NCBI RefSeq assembly: GCF_004217615.1 | Contig: NZ_SHLD01000001.1 | Coordinates: forward strand, 2,914,001-2,978,000 | Length of the DNA: 64,000 bases | Reading direction: 5' to 3' | From: Micromonospora kangleipakensis | GTDB taxonomy: Bacteria > Actinomycetota > Actinomycetes > Mycobacteriales > Micromonosporaceae | Part shown: in pieces, positions 1-8,127 of the stretch | How positions within the stretch are numbered: the stretch's first letter is position 1 | Layout of the letters: every line of letters starts with the position of its first letter | Made by a program: the position numbers and the translations under genes | Notes under the pieces: model-generated | The model's database searches: none | Told to the model about the DNA's origin: nothing | Seen by the model: the letters and a program-made list of their open reading frames with translations, nothing else

Positions 1-2
1 AC

Positions 3-59
3 ATGGGGGTCGACAACCGGATTCACGGAATGGTGACGGGCGTCGTGACCAATTCCTGA
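3..59 (+). pseudogene. Short reading frame at the window edge, possibly a truncated baseplate/VgrG-like start
   Basis: An ATG at position 3 opens an 18-codon frame that stops at 57-59. The residues HGMVTGVVTNS loosely resemble the first strand of the OB-fold of phage baseplate V and VgrG-type spike proteins, where a V-V-T-G-V-V-T-N pattern is followed by a D-P-x-x-L-G-R-V stretch. That second part is absent because of the stop. It could equally be the C-terminal tail of a gene lying outside the window. The identification is a guess from a very short stretch. Confidence 0.15.
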
Positions 60-60
60 C

Positions 61-116
61 TTGACACCGCTGATGGGGGCTCCCGCTATGGTGGGGGCCC
101 CCATCAGCGTAGGGAG
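61..116 (+). promoter_or_regulatory. Promoter-like TTGACA box, 13-bp inverted repeat and RBS upstream of the SARP gene
   Basis: A perfect -35-like TTGACA lies at 61-66. A perfect 13-bp inverted repeat (arms 68-80 and 97-109, 16-nt loop) starts just after it and spans the likely -10 and start region. The extended -10 is poor (GCTATG at 85-90). An AGGGAG ribosome binding site at 111-116 stands 6 nt before the GTG start. The dyad could be an operator or a leader hairpin; which one cannot be told from sequence. Confidence 0.45.
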
Positions 117-122
117 ACCCAG

Positions 123-3100
123 GTGCTGCGGCTGCACCTCCTCGGCGGGTTCCGGGTCCACCGGAACGACGGGCCACCGCTCGCGGAGCGGTGGCCGCGG
201 CCGAGCGCCCGGACGCTGCTCAAGCTGCTCGCAGTCGCCCCGGACCATCGCCTCCATCGCGAGGAGGCGATGGAGATCTGCTGGCCGGACGCCGATCCCC
301 AGGCAGCGCTGCGCAGCCTGCGGGTGGCGCTGCACGCCGCCCGCCGGGCCGTCGAACCGGAACTCGCGCCCCGGGCCACGTCGTCGTACCTGATCGGCGA
401 GGGGGCGCTGCTGCGGTTGGATCCGCACACCGTGTGGATCGACGCCGACGAAGCCGAACGGCTCGCGGAGGCGGCGCTAGCGCACGGCGGCCGAGCGGAA
501 CTGACGGCCGCGCTCGACGCGTTCACCGGCGAGCTTCTCCCCGAGGACCGGTACGCGCCGTGGTCCCAGGCCCGCCGGGAACGCCTGGCCGCGCTGCGGG
601 AGAAGACCCTCCTCGCACTGGCCGCCGCCCATCTTGAAGCGGGCGGCACCGAGAAAGCGGTGGAGGCGGCCGAGCAGGTCCTGGCGGCCTCACCCGCCGA
701 GGAGTACGCCCACCGCATCCTGATCGAGGCGTTCCTCCGGCAGGGGCTCCGACGCCGGGCCGTGCACCAGTACCACCTGTGCCGGGAGGCACTGGACGCC
801 GAGATCGGGGTGCGGCCGGGCGCCGAGGCGGAAGCGCTGTACCGTCGAGCCCTCGCCGCGCCGACCTCGGCCGCCCGGTCGGGGCAGCCGGCGCTCCCGG
901 CGGCGGTGCGGCTACCACCCGCCCTGCCGCTGCGGGGTCGCGATGACGTGCTGGCCGAGCTGCTGGAAGTCGACACCCCGCCCGTCCTCCTCGTCACCGG
1001 AGAGGCCGGGCTCGGCAAGACGCGCCTCGTTGCCGAGGCCGCCCGCCGGGCCGCCGAGAAGGGGGCGACCGTGCTGTGGGGCGCCGGCCACGACGCGGAA
1101 GGGCACCGGCCGTACGGCCCGTTCGCGGAGGCGGTCGAGGGCTGGCTGGCGGACCGCTCCCTCGAGGAGCGGGCCAGCATGGGCGCGGAGTATCCGGAAC
1201 TGGCCGGGCTCCTGCCGTTGGGGAGGGTGGAGCCGAGGGCGTGGCGAAGCCCCGAGGAGGAGCGGGACCGCCTGTTCCAGGCAGCGGCCGCGCTGTTCCA
1301 GGAGCTGGCGGCGGAACGGCCGGCGGTGGTGGTGCTGGACGACCTTCATGCCGCGGACGCAGGCTCGTTCCAACTCCTCAGCTATCTCGCGCGGCGGGCC
1401 CGGGAGAACGGTATGGGTTGGCGGTTTCTCGCCACGCTGCGCCCGGAGGAGCTGCCGGGCTCCGATCTACGGCGGCACACGTTGGACGTGCTGGTCCGCC
1501 AGTCGCTCGCCCGGGCTGTCGAACCACCCCGCCTGCCCCGGGAGGCGTGTCTCGAGCTCGCGGCCGACGCGCTGGGCTCCTCCTCCGCAGCCGTACCCGA
1601 ACGGGTGTGGGAACTGTCCCTGGGTAATCCGCTCTTCGCGCTCGAGCTGGCGCGTGCGCTGCGGGACGGGGTCGTGGGCGTTTCGGGAGCACCCGAGGGT
1701 ATCCGACAGGTGGTCGCCCAGCGGCTCGGACGACTCGACCCGGCAGCCCGTCGAGTGGTGGACATGGTCGCGGTGGCGGGTCAGGACGCGGCACTCGCCG
1801 AGGTCCTGGACGTCGCCCGGCGCTGCGGGCAGCCACCGCTGTCGGCGGCCGAGGCGACGGAGGCAGTGGAGGCCGCTGTCGCCGCCTCCGTGCTGGAGGA
1901 GCGGCCGGTGGCCGTCGAGGGCCGTCCGATGGCCGGGCTTACCTTCCGCCATCCCCTGGTCCGGATGACCTGCTACCGGATGCTGTCGGCGGCCCGGCGG
2001 CAGCTGTTGCACTCGGCGTATGCGGAGGCGGTGCTCCGGCGCCGGCCGGATGCCGTGGACACGCTCGCCGCCCAGTTGACGGGCGCCGACGACCCGCGCG
2101 CCACCGGGTATCTGCGGCGGGCAGCGGAACGCGCGGCGGCCCATCACGCGAACGACACCGCAGACCGCTACTACGCGGAGCTCACCGACCGGCTCGACGC
2201 GCTGGCCGCCGAATCGGCGCGCGCACGGATGGACCACAGCGTCGTGCTGCGCCGGATGGGCCGGTTCGAGGACGCGGCCCGGCTGCTCCGCGAGGCTCTG
2301 GCGGAGATGGAGCGCCACGGCGACCGGGACGGACGGGTGCTCGCCGCAGCCCGGCTCGCCGAACTCATGGCGAAAACGCGGAGCACGGACGAGGGCCTCC
2401 GGCTGCTCGATGCCACTCCGCCCGCTCCCGACACGCCGGCGGCGACGACGAGCGCCCATCATCTCGCCAGGGCTGTGCTCTGTTTCGTCGCCGGCCGGTA
2501 CGAGCAGGGGGCGGCGGCCGCGCGGGCGACGGAAACCGCAGCGCGGGCGGTGGCCGGCCCGGAACGGCGGGGACTGCTCGCCCGGGCGCTGGCGATGCGT
2601 GCGACGTCCCTGGGCTTGGCCGGTCGTTTCGGGGAGACGGGCCTGGTCGCGCAACGCGCACTACCGCACGCGAAGGCGTACGGAGATCCGCAGCTACTCG
2701 CCCTGGTCCTCTCGGTGCTGCGGGAAACCGCTCTTCGGGCCGGGCGGTTACCGGAGGCCATCGAAACGGGGCGGCGGGCGTTGGACCTCGCCGAGCGGTC
2801 CGGCGATCCGACGGCAACGGTCTTCGAGCGGGCGAACCTGGCCAAGCTCCACCTGTTGATGGAGGAGACGGCCGAGGCCCGGGCCCTGGCGGAGACCGCG
2901 GTGCGGGAGGCGGGGCCGGGCCTCGGCTGGTGCGTGCCATACGCTCTGGCAGCCCTCGCCCGGGTGCGGATCCGGATGGGAGAGCCGGGTGCGGGCGTGC
3001 TGCTGGACGCGGCCGAGCGCGCGGCGCGCGCGCAGGGGGACTTTCAGGCCCAGGACGAGGTGCGGTCGGTGCGGGCCGAGTTGACGTTACAGGAGGGGCG

Positions 3101-3443
3101 CCCGGAGGACGCCTTGGCGCTCCTCGCAGACCGACAGACGAGGTCGGCGCACCTGACGGCCCGCGCGTGGCTGGCATGCGGGCGCGTCCAGGAGGCCCTC
3201 GAGGTGGCGGCGGCGGAGGCGGCGCGCGCGGAGCGGGCCGGCGAGCGGCTTGCGGAGACGGACGCGCGGACGGTGCATGCCGCCGCCTTGGCGGCGCTGG
3301 GCCGCGAGCAGGATGCGGCGGAGGCATTTCGACGGGCGGCCGCCCTGGCAGAAGCCCTTCCCTACCCGGCGGGCTCTCGCCGGCTGGCGTTGGTACGCCG
3401 TCGACGGCGGACAACCGAGGGCTCAGGGTCACGGCCGGAGTAA
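123..3443 (+). CDS. SARP/AfsR-type transcriptional regulator with AAA ATPase and TPR-like region
   Basis: A 1106-residue cytoplasmic regulator. Residues 1 to about 95 form an OmpR-type winged helix (opening LRLHLLGGFRV), followed by a bacterial transcriptional activator domain to about 250. A P-loop ATPase follows, with Walker A GEAGLGKT near residue 292 and Walker B VVVLDDLH near 405. The remaining 600 residues are Ala/Arg/Glu-rich helical repeats of TPR type. This is the layout of large SARP regulators that activate specialised-metabolite or accessory clusters by binding direct repeats. The GTG start is supported by AGGGAG 6 nt upstream. No biosynthetic cluster follows, so its target is unknown. 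The last ~290 bp are duplicated at 35409-35700. The family is clear; the regulon is not. Confidence 0.88.
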   Translation: MLRLHLLGGFRVHRNDGPPLAERWPRPSARTLLKLLAVAPDHRLHREEAMEICWPDADPQAALRSLRVALHAARRAVEPELAPRATSSYLIGEGALLRLDPHTVWIDADEAERLAEAALAHGGRAELTAALDAFTGELLPEDRYAPWSQARRERLAALREKTLLALAAAHLEAGGTEKAVEAAEQVLAASPAEEYAHRILIEAFLRQGLRRRAVHQYHLCREALDAEIGVRPGAEAEALYRRALAAPTSAARSGQPALPAAVRLPPALPLRGRDDVLAELLEVDTPPVLLVTGEAGLGKTRLVAEAARRAAEKGATVLWGAGHDAEGHRPYGPFAEAVEGWLADRSLEERASMGAEYPELAGLLPLGRVEPRAWRSPEEERDRLFQAAAALFQELAAERPAVVVLDDLHAADAGSFQLLSYLARRARENGMGWRFLATLRPEELPGSDLRRHTLDVLVRQSLARAVEPPRLPREACLELAADALGSSSAAVPERVWELSLGNPLFALELARALRDGVVGVSGAPEGIRQVVAQRLGRLDPAARRVVDMVAVAGQDAALAEVLDVARRCGQPPLSAAEATEAVEAAVAASVLEERPVAVEGRPMAGLTFRHPLVRMTCYRMLSAARRQLLHSAYAEAVLRRRPDAVDTLAAQLTGADDPRATGYLRRAAERAAAHHANDTADRYYAELTDRLDALAAESARARMDHSVVLRRMGRFEDAARLLREALAEMERHGDRDGRVLAAARLAELMAKTRSTDEGLRLLDATPPAPDTPAATTSAHHLARAVLCFVAGRYEQGAAAARATETAARAVAGPERRGLLARALAMRATSLGLAGRFGETGLVAQRALPHAKAYGDPQLLALVLSVLRETALRAGRLPEAIETGRRALDLAERSGDPTATVFERANLAKLHLLMEETAEARALAETAVREAGPGLGWCVPYALAALARVRIRMGEPGAGVLLDAAERAARAQGDFQAQDEVRSVRAELTLQEGRPEDALALLADRQTRSAHLTARAWLACGRVQEALEVAAAEAARAERAGERLAETDARTVHAAALAALGREQDAAEAFRRAAALAEALPYPAGSRRLALVRRRRRTTEGSGSRPE

Positions 3444-3895
3444 CGGTTGCAAGGGCCCGCATGCTTCGCCGCGTGGCGGTTGTCCGCAGCGTCATGGCAC
3501 GTGACCCTGACGAGGTGCCGCTCGTGGCCTACTTCCGGCAGGTCGAGGCGGCCGGCGAGTTCCCCCAGTCCCACGGGTGCCCAGCAGATCTGGACGGCGA
3601 TCGGCTCGGCACCGAACGGAGCCGCCGTCCCGGTCGGCGCCGCGGTGATCGCCGAGGGCGCCGTCGCGACCAGCACCACCGGGGGCGGCCTGGGCTGATG
3701 CCGCGTGACCGATCCCGCCGTCTACGCCTCGATCCTGGAGCACATCGCCGCTACTTCGACGCCTGCGACAGCTGGGACCTCGACGCGCGATCATGGAGAT
3801 TCATGGCCGGCGCTACGCGCTCGGCGGGCAACATGGCGAGGAACAAGGGTTGGTGTTCGCATCCCCACCGTCAACGCCGCAGGCGCCGCTCAAGA
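3444..3895. other. Gap with no intact gene; possible degraded coding sequence
   Basis: No single frame across these 450 bases reads like a protein. Short protein-like runs appear in different plus-strand frames (for example an Ala/Val/Gly-rich run near 3600-3690 and a run near 3740-3890), as expected of frameshifted remains of one or two genes. The first bases carry TAACGGTTGCAAGG (3441-3454), which is repeated at 35687-35700 at the end of the SARP-derived duplication. Confidence 0.35.
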
Positions 3896-4618
3896 TCAAC
3901 GAGCCAGCCCAGCGAGGAGGTTGACACCACCGGCCACGATCACCACGCCGAATACGTACGACAGGATGGCATGGGAGAGCACGGTGCCTCGGATCCGAGG
4001 GTCGCTGATGGCCGTATCGGAGACTTGGTAAGTCATGCCGATCGTGAAAGAGACGTAGGCTAGGTCGCGGTAGGTAGGCCCCCCTGGCACAGACTCGCCG
4101 CCGAAACCGATGCCCCCGGCCGTCGACCCGAAATGCAGGTCGGCGTAGCGCAGTGTGAAGACCGTGTGGACAATGGTCCACGACAGCAGGACGGTCAGCG
4201 TTGCGACGCCGATGAGCAGTATTCGCATTGAGCCGCCCTGCCGGCCAGCAAGGCTGAGGGTGAAGCCGACCCCCAGCAGGCTGGTGACGCCTGCCCCTAC
4301 CAGCAGAACCGCGGCGGTTCCCCGCGTCTCGTCCTCACGTCTGGCGAGCAGCGCGGTATGCGAGCCGTCTGCTGGGACAATGATTGGCCAGACCGTGATG
4401 AGGAAGGCGAGCGCAGCGGTGTCCCAGCCCCCGACCGCGGCCAACTCCCAGGCCATGAAGGGCAGGAGCGCGAGAGCGACGATCAGCCCGATGGAGGCGA
4501 CGATGACGGCTCGCCGCAGGGCGGGGGCGTGCCAGCCCAACGAGCGGTGATACAACGTCTTCGTGGGGATACCTTTCATCGTCCGAGTGTCTCCGACCGC
4601 ATCGCATGGCGCGCTCAT
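3896..4618 (-). CDS. DUF1345 family integral membrane protein
   Basis: A 240-residue protein with about five hydrophobic segments. Near the C-terminus it carries a Y-R-D-L-A-Y-V-S-F-T-I-G-M-T-Y-Q-V-S-D-T stretch and then a hydrophobic helix with LSYVFG, which is the hallmark of the DUF1345 family. The function of this family is not established. The start may be 4618 or an internal ATG at about 4579; neither has a convincing Shine-Dalgarno at ideal spacing. It lies downstream of the truncated FUSC copy on the same strand and may have shared transcription with it. No sign of damage. Confidence 0.75.
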   Translation of the reverse strand: MSAPCDAVGDTRTMKGIPTKTLYHRSLGWHAPALRRAVIVASIGLIVALALLPFMAWELAAVGGWDTAALAFLITVWPIIVPADGSHTALLARREDETRGTAAVLLVGAGVTSLLGVGFTLSLAGRQGGSMRILLIGVATLTVLLSWTIVHTVFTLRYADLHFGSTAGGIGFGGESVPGGPTYRDLAYVSFTIGMTYQVSDTAISDPRIRGTVLSHAILSYVFGVVIVAGGVNLLAGLAR

Positions 4619-4639
4619 GGTCCGCGCAGCGAACCCCGT

Positions 4640-4988
4640 GGTTACCTAGATGGTCCACTGAGGGATCTAGTAATCGTTGTGCCTCCGCGCCCGTCGAGCC
4701 GTGCGACCCGACTGCACGGGTCCGCTCGACAGCAGCTGCCCGAGGGCGGATCGTGCCGACGGCCACGCTGGGCGCGGAGATCGGTGGGGGCGGCCCAGGA
4801 CCTCATGCGCCAGCCCCAGGACAACCGGCGGCAAGCCCACATGGAGCTGCGACGACCAGAATGATCGTGAACAGCCGCAGCCGCAGCCGGCCTGCCTCGT
4901 CACCGCGACGACGGACCTTCGCCGCCAGGTCCTTGGCGTGCCCGGCAGCGGCGTTGGGGCGGGACAGGTCTCCCCGGTCTGCAGCCAT
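4640..4988 (-). pseudogene. Truncated FUSC/aromatic acid exporter-like gene (copy 1)
   Basis: The minus strand from 4988 opens with MAADRGDLSRP and RRRGDEAGRLRLRLFTIIL, matching the first ~60 residues of the intact FUSC proteins at 14727-15875 and 17393-18556. After about 55 codons the frame breaks, and the following GLAHEVLGRP segment continues in another frame. Only about 115 of the usual 380-390 residues are represented. Upstream, similarity to the other copies stops abruptly at about 4998, just before the IS607-type sequence. The remnant is therefore frameshifted and 3'-truncated. Confidence 0.8.
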
Positions 4989-5055
4989 GGCGGGGGTTCC
5001 TAGCTGCTGGCGTCTCGACGCGCTTTAGCGTCCTTTAAGGAGCTTCGGTGGTTGT

Positions 5056-5290
5056 GTGACCCTGAAGGAGTGGGCGGCGTCCCAGGGCATCGCGTATGTG
5101 ACCGCGCGGCGGCGGTACGCGGCCGGGGCGCTGCCTGTTCCCACCTACCGGGCTCGGGCGGCTCATCATGGTCGGCGAGCCGCTGACTGCCGCGATGCCG
5201 GACGCCGGTCAGGTTGTGGTGTACGCCTGCGTGTCGTCGGCCGACCAGCGCGTCGACTTGGACCGGCAGGCTGGACACTGCCCCCGCTGC
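5056..5290 (+). pseudogene. tnpA: IS607 TnpA serine recombinase, 5' part only
   Basis: Codons from the GTG at 5056 give MTLKEWAASQGIAYVTARRR, the MerR-type helix-turn-helix start of IS607 recombinases that binds element ends. The reading frame then shifts: LGRLIMVGEPL and the resolvase strand QVVVYACVSSADQRVDLDRQ continue in a second frame at about 5150-5280. The catalytic Ser of the resolvase domain sits in the SSADQR motif. The remaining ~120 residues are missing, replaced by TnpB sequence, so this is a non-functional remnant. Confidence 0.8.
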
Positions 5291-6474
5291 GCAAGGCGTG
5301 GAACAGCGCCAAGCGCGAGGTGGCGCCGTGGTGGCCCGAATGCTCCAAGGAACCGTTCAACACCGGCCTCGACGCGCTCGCCCAAGCGCTGAAGAACTGG
5401 TCGGACTCCCGTGCGGGGAAACCGGCCGGGCGGCCAGTCGGGTTCCCCCGGTTCAAGTCCCGCCGCCGCACGACACCGTCCGTGCGGTTCACCACCGGCA
5501 CCATCCGCGTCGAGCCCGACCGCACACACGCCACGCTGCCGAGGCTGGGCCGACTGAAGTTACACGAGTCCGCCCGTAAACTCGCCCGCCGACTCGACGC
5601 GGGCACCGCCCGCATCCTGTCCGCGACGGTGCGCCGCGACGGCGGCCGCTGGCATGTCGCGTTCTGCGCCGAGGTCGAGCGCGCCGAGCGCCACCCGACC
5701 CGCCCGCACCCGACCCGCCCGCACGCGACCGTGGGCGTGGACGTTGGGATCAAGCACCTGGCCGTGCTGTCCACCGGCGAACTCGTACCCAACCCGCGCC
5801 GCCTGGACACCGCCTCCCGGCGGATGCGCCGGCTCGCCCGGCGGCTGTCCCGCCGGGTCGGTCCCGACCGGCGCACCGGGCAGCAGCCGTCGAACCGGTG
5901 GCGCCACGCCCAGACCCAGCTCGCCCGGGCGCACGCCAGGGTCGCGAACCTGCGCCGCGACGGTCTGCACCAACTCACCACCCGCCTCACGGCCGCCTAC
6001 GGCACGGTCGTGGTCGAAGACCTCAACGTGGCCGGGATGCTGCGCAACCGGCGCCTGGCCCGCCACATCGCCGACGCCGGGTTCGCCGAGCTACACCGCC
6101 AGCTCGGCTACAAAACCGGCTGGAACGGCGGGCGGCTGCTCACAGCCGACCGCTGGTACCCGTCCTCGAAGACCTGCTCAGGCTGCGGCACGGTGAAAGC
6201 CAAGCTGGCCCTGTCCGAGCGTGAATACCAGTGCGAAGCCTGCGGCCTGGCCCTGGACCGCGACCTCTACGCCGCACGCAATCTCGCCGCACTCGCGGCG
6301 CAGATCGACACCGCCGGGAGTGGCCCGGCGCCAGGACGTGGAGCCGACCGTGAGACCCGCCTCGGCGGGCAGGTGGCTGTGAAGCGTCAACCCGGCACAG
6401 CCACCGCTGCTCAGACCGGGACCGTCCCACCGCAAGGCGGGACTACCGATCACACGCTCGCTAGAGCGCACTGA
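5281..6474 (+). pseudogene. tnpB: IS607-associated TnpB RNA-guided nuclease, N-terminally truncated
   Basis: The sequence enters TnpB at LPPLRKAWNSAKREVAPWW, normally about 60-70 residues into the protein. It keeps all three RuvC-like motifs: GVDVGIKHLAVLS (catalytic Asp), VVVEDLNVAG (catalytic Glu) and DRDLYAARN (catalytic Asp). The Cys4 zinc finger CSGCG...CEACG lies between motifs II and III. A repeated HPTRP motif near 5690-5725 looks like a small tandem duplication. It is in frame with the TnpA HTH, so a 472-codon hybrid is open from 5056. Full TnpB proteins use a guide RNA from the element's right end for DNA cleavage; here loss of the N-terminus makes activity doubtful. Confidence 0.8.
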
Positions 6475-6496
6475 AAGGTAACGGTTACCGCACCCG

Positions 6497-7681
6497 CTAA
6501 CCGGGTGGTGACGGCTGCTCGGATGGGAATCGTCGGGTACGGGCCGCGTCGGCTACGGCGACGCCGGCGAGGATGAGGGCGGCGGTGGTGGCTACCGCGA
6601 GCGGCGGCACCGGCCGCATTGCTGGGGTGAGGGCGACCAGGGCGAGTGCGCCGATCACGCGGGTTGGGGACACGCGGCCGAACACCGCGTACTCGAAGGT
6701 GGCTCGTCCGGCGAGGAACAGGGCGGGTCCGGCGAGGATGACGGCGGTCCAGGCCGGGTCCGGGTGTCCGAGCGGGTGGGTGATGACGAGTTCGTCGCCG
6801 ACGGCGATGGTGACGATGCCGGCGGCCATGATCACGTGGGCGTAGACCGTCGCGATAGCAACGCGGTTCAGGTTGGTGGTCGCTGCGATGGCGTCGGCCA
6901 GCAGCGCTCCGGCGCGGTGGATGTAGATGCGCCACAGCAGTGCCGTGGTGGCGAACGCCACCAGGGCCGCGGCGCTGCGGTCAGCCCCGAACGGGCCGTT
7001 TGCGAATGTCAGTCCGGTCACCAGGATCGGCTCGCCGAGCGCGACAATGAAAAACTGCTGGAACCGCTCGGCCACGTGCTCTGCGGAGGCCACGACCTCG
7101 AATCGACGCTCGCCGCCGCGGCCCAGCCTCGGCGTGGGGAAGCCGAGTGCGATCCCCGCGTACTCCACGCCCGCCGCCGTCAGCCACAGCGCTCCACGCA
7201 CCCAGCCGGGTAAGAGCGCACCCGCGATCCATGCCGGCGAAGCCACGCCGACCCAGAACAGTATTCGCACAGCGCTGGGCTGTACCTCGTGGCCACGCAA
7301 AAAGTAGATGGCGACAGCGAGGCCACCAAGCCGGAGGGCGAGGTACGCCCCTATGAAGACCAGGCCCCGCCGACCGAACGCCTCAGGCGTCGCAGCCGCC
7401 ATCACGAGGGTGCCGAAAATGATCGGCATGGTGAACAGCTGTACCAGCGGATGCAGCGGGTCGAACAGGTCCGTAAACCTCGCCGTAGAGACCCAGACAT
7501 GCATCATGGCGAACAGCAACACCAGGGTCTGGAACGCGCCAGTCCAGCTCAGATGCTCCAGCAGGTGCTGCGAGAGCCGGACGAAGGCGAGGACGAACAC
7601 CAGGTCGGAGAAGAGTTCCAGGAATGCCGCCCGCGGCTGCTCGGGTCTTCGCAGCAGTACGCCCAACCTACCCGCCGTCAT
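6497..7681 (-). CDS. LtrA family membrane protein (copy 1)
   Basis: A 394-residue polytopic membrane protein of the low temperature requirement A family. The opening MTAGRLGVLLRRP is followed by AAFLELFSDLVFVLAF, the family's signature first helix (F-x-E-L-F-x-D-L-V-F-V). About ten hydrophobic segments follow, and a conserved FFIVALGEPILVTG motif lies mid-protein. Start 7681 is chosen by alignment with copy 3, which has the same length (18917-20101). The frame is open upstream to 8044, but that part is spacer plus a fragment of a transporter gene. LtrA function is poorly defined. It is closer to copy 3 than to copy 2 and appears intact. Confidence 0.85.
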   Translation of the reverse strand: MTAGRLGVLLRRPEQPRAAFLELFSDLVFVLAFVRLSQHLLEHLSWTGAFQTLVLLFAMMHVWVSTARFTDLFDPLHPLVQLFTMPIIFGTLVMAAATPEAFGRRGLVFIGAYLALRLGGLAVAIYFLRGHEVQPSAVRILFWVGVASPAWIAGALLPGWVRGALWLTAAGVEYAGIALGFPTPRLGRGGERRFEVVASAEHVAERFQQFFIVALGEPILVTGLTFANGPFGADRSAAALVAFATTALLWRIYIHRAGALLADAIAATTNLNRVAIATVYAHVIMAAGIVTIAVGDELVITHPLGHPDPAWTAVILAGPALFLAGRATFEYAVFGRVSPTRVIGALALVALTPAMRPVPPLAVATTAALILAGVAVADAARTRRFPSEQPSPPG

Positions 7682-7831
7682 CAACCGCCCATTTCTGCCG
7701 CTTCTGTCCGCCTTAACCGTAGTCGTACCATGCGTTGGGCCTTGAACGTTGCCGACATAGAAGCCGCGCACAGCGACTACTGCCCGGGGGCAGCCCTTCC
7801 TGCCCGCCGGCCAGCGGGGCTCCGACGAGGC

Positions 7832-8005
7832 CGCCAGCACCACCACCGTCAGTACTCCGGCGACGCCCTGCGCCGCTTTGCGGACCAGCCCGACCGTCGA
7901 GCGGCCGAGCTGGCCGCCGAAGCGCTGGAACTTGGCGGCGTGGGCCTCGGCGTAGCGCCGCAGGTGGAAGCGCTCCAGCAGTTCGCCGATCGGCCCGCGC
8001 CCGGC
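7832..8005 (-). pseudogene. Fragment of the AI-2E/PerM-type transporter gene
   Basis: This 174-bp block matches 21201-21374, inside the intact transporter gene, almost base for base. It encodes ELLERFHLRRYAEAH, RFGGQLGRSTVGLV and GVAGVLTVVVLA. It lies upstream of LtrA1 just as the full gene lies upstream of LtrA3. The intervening spacer (7682-7800) is also similar to 20102-20225, so the segment was copied together with LtrA and then lost both transporter ends. Confidence 0.85.
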
Positions 8006-8127
8006 AGGTGAGAACCGGATGTCCGGCGTCAGCATCTCCACCACGGATCAGGTTCGGGATGGTGGGGGAGGAGCCTCCGGCTGGGCAGTCTGGTGAGGAA
8101 TGCGAGCGGCGGATACGGCGGTGTGAG

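Larger units (their letters stand above)
4999..6490 (+). mobile_element. Internally deleted IS607-type insertion sequence (tnpA'-'tnpB)
   Basis: The segment holds the start of a serine-recombinase TnpA and most of a TnpB in the usual IS607 order. It sits exactly where the LtrA-FUSC spacer is found in the other two module copies: FUSC-side similarity ends at about 4998 and LtrA-side similarity resumes at about 6500. A 13-bp palindrome, GGTAACGGTTACC, lies at 6477-6489 near the right end. Exact termini are not certain because IS607 elements lack terminal inverted repeats. With TnpA truncated, the element should not move by itself. Confidence 0.75.

Noticed and set aside
5690..5725. HPTRP repeat in TnpB as a minisatellite of interest
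   Set aside because: Only two to three short copies; ordinary slippage within an element that is already decayed.
7682..8044. N-terminal extension of LtrA1 giving a 515-residue fusion
   Set aside because: The extension is spacer plus a fragment of the transporter gene. Alignment with LtrA copy 3 places the start at 7681.
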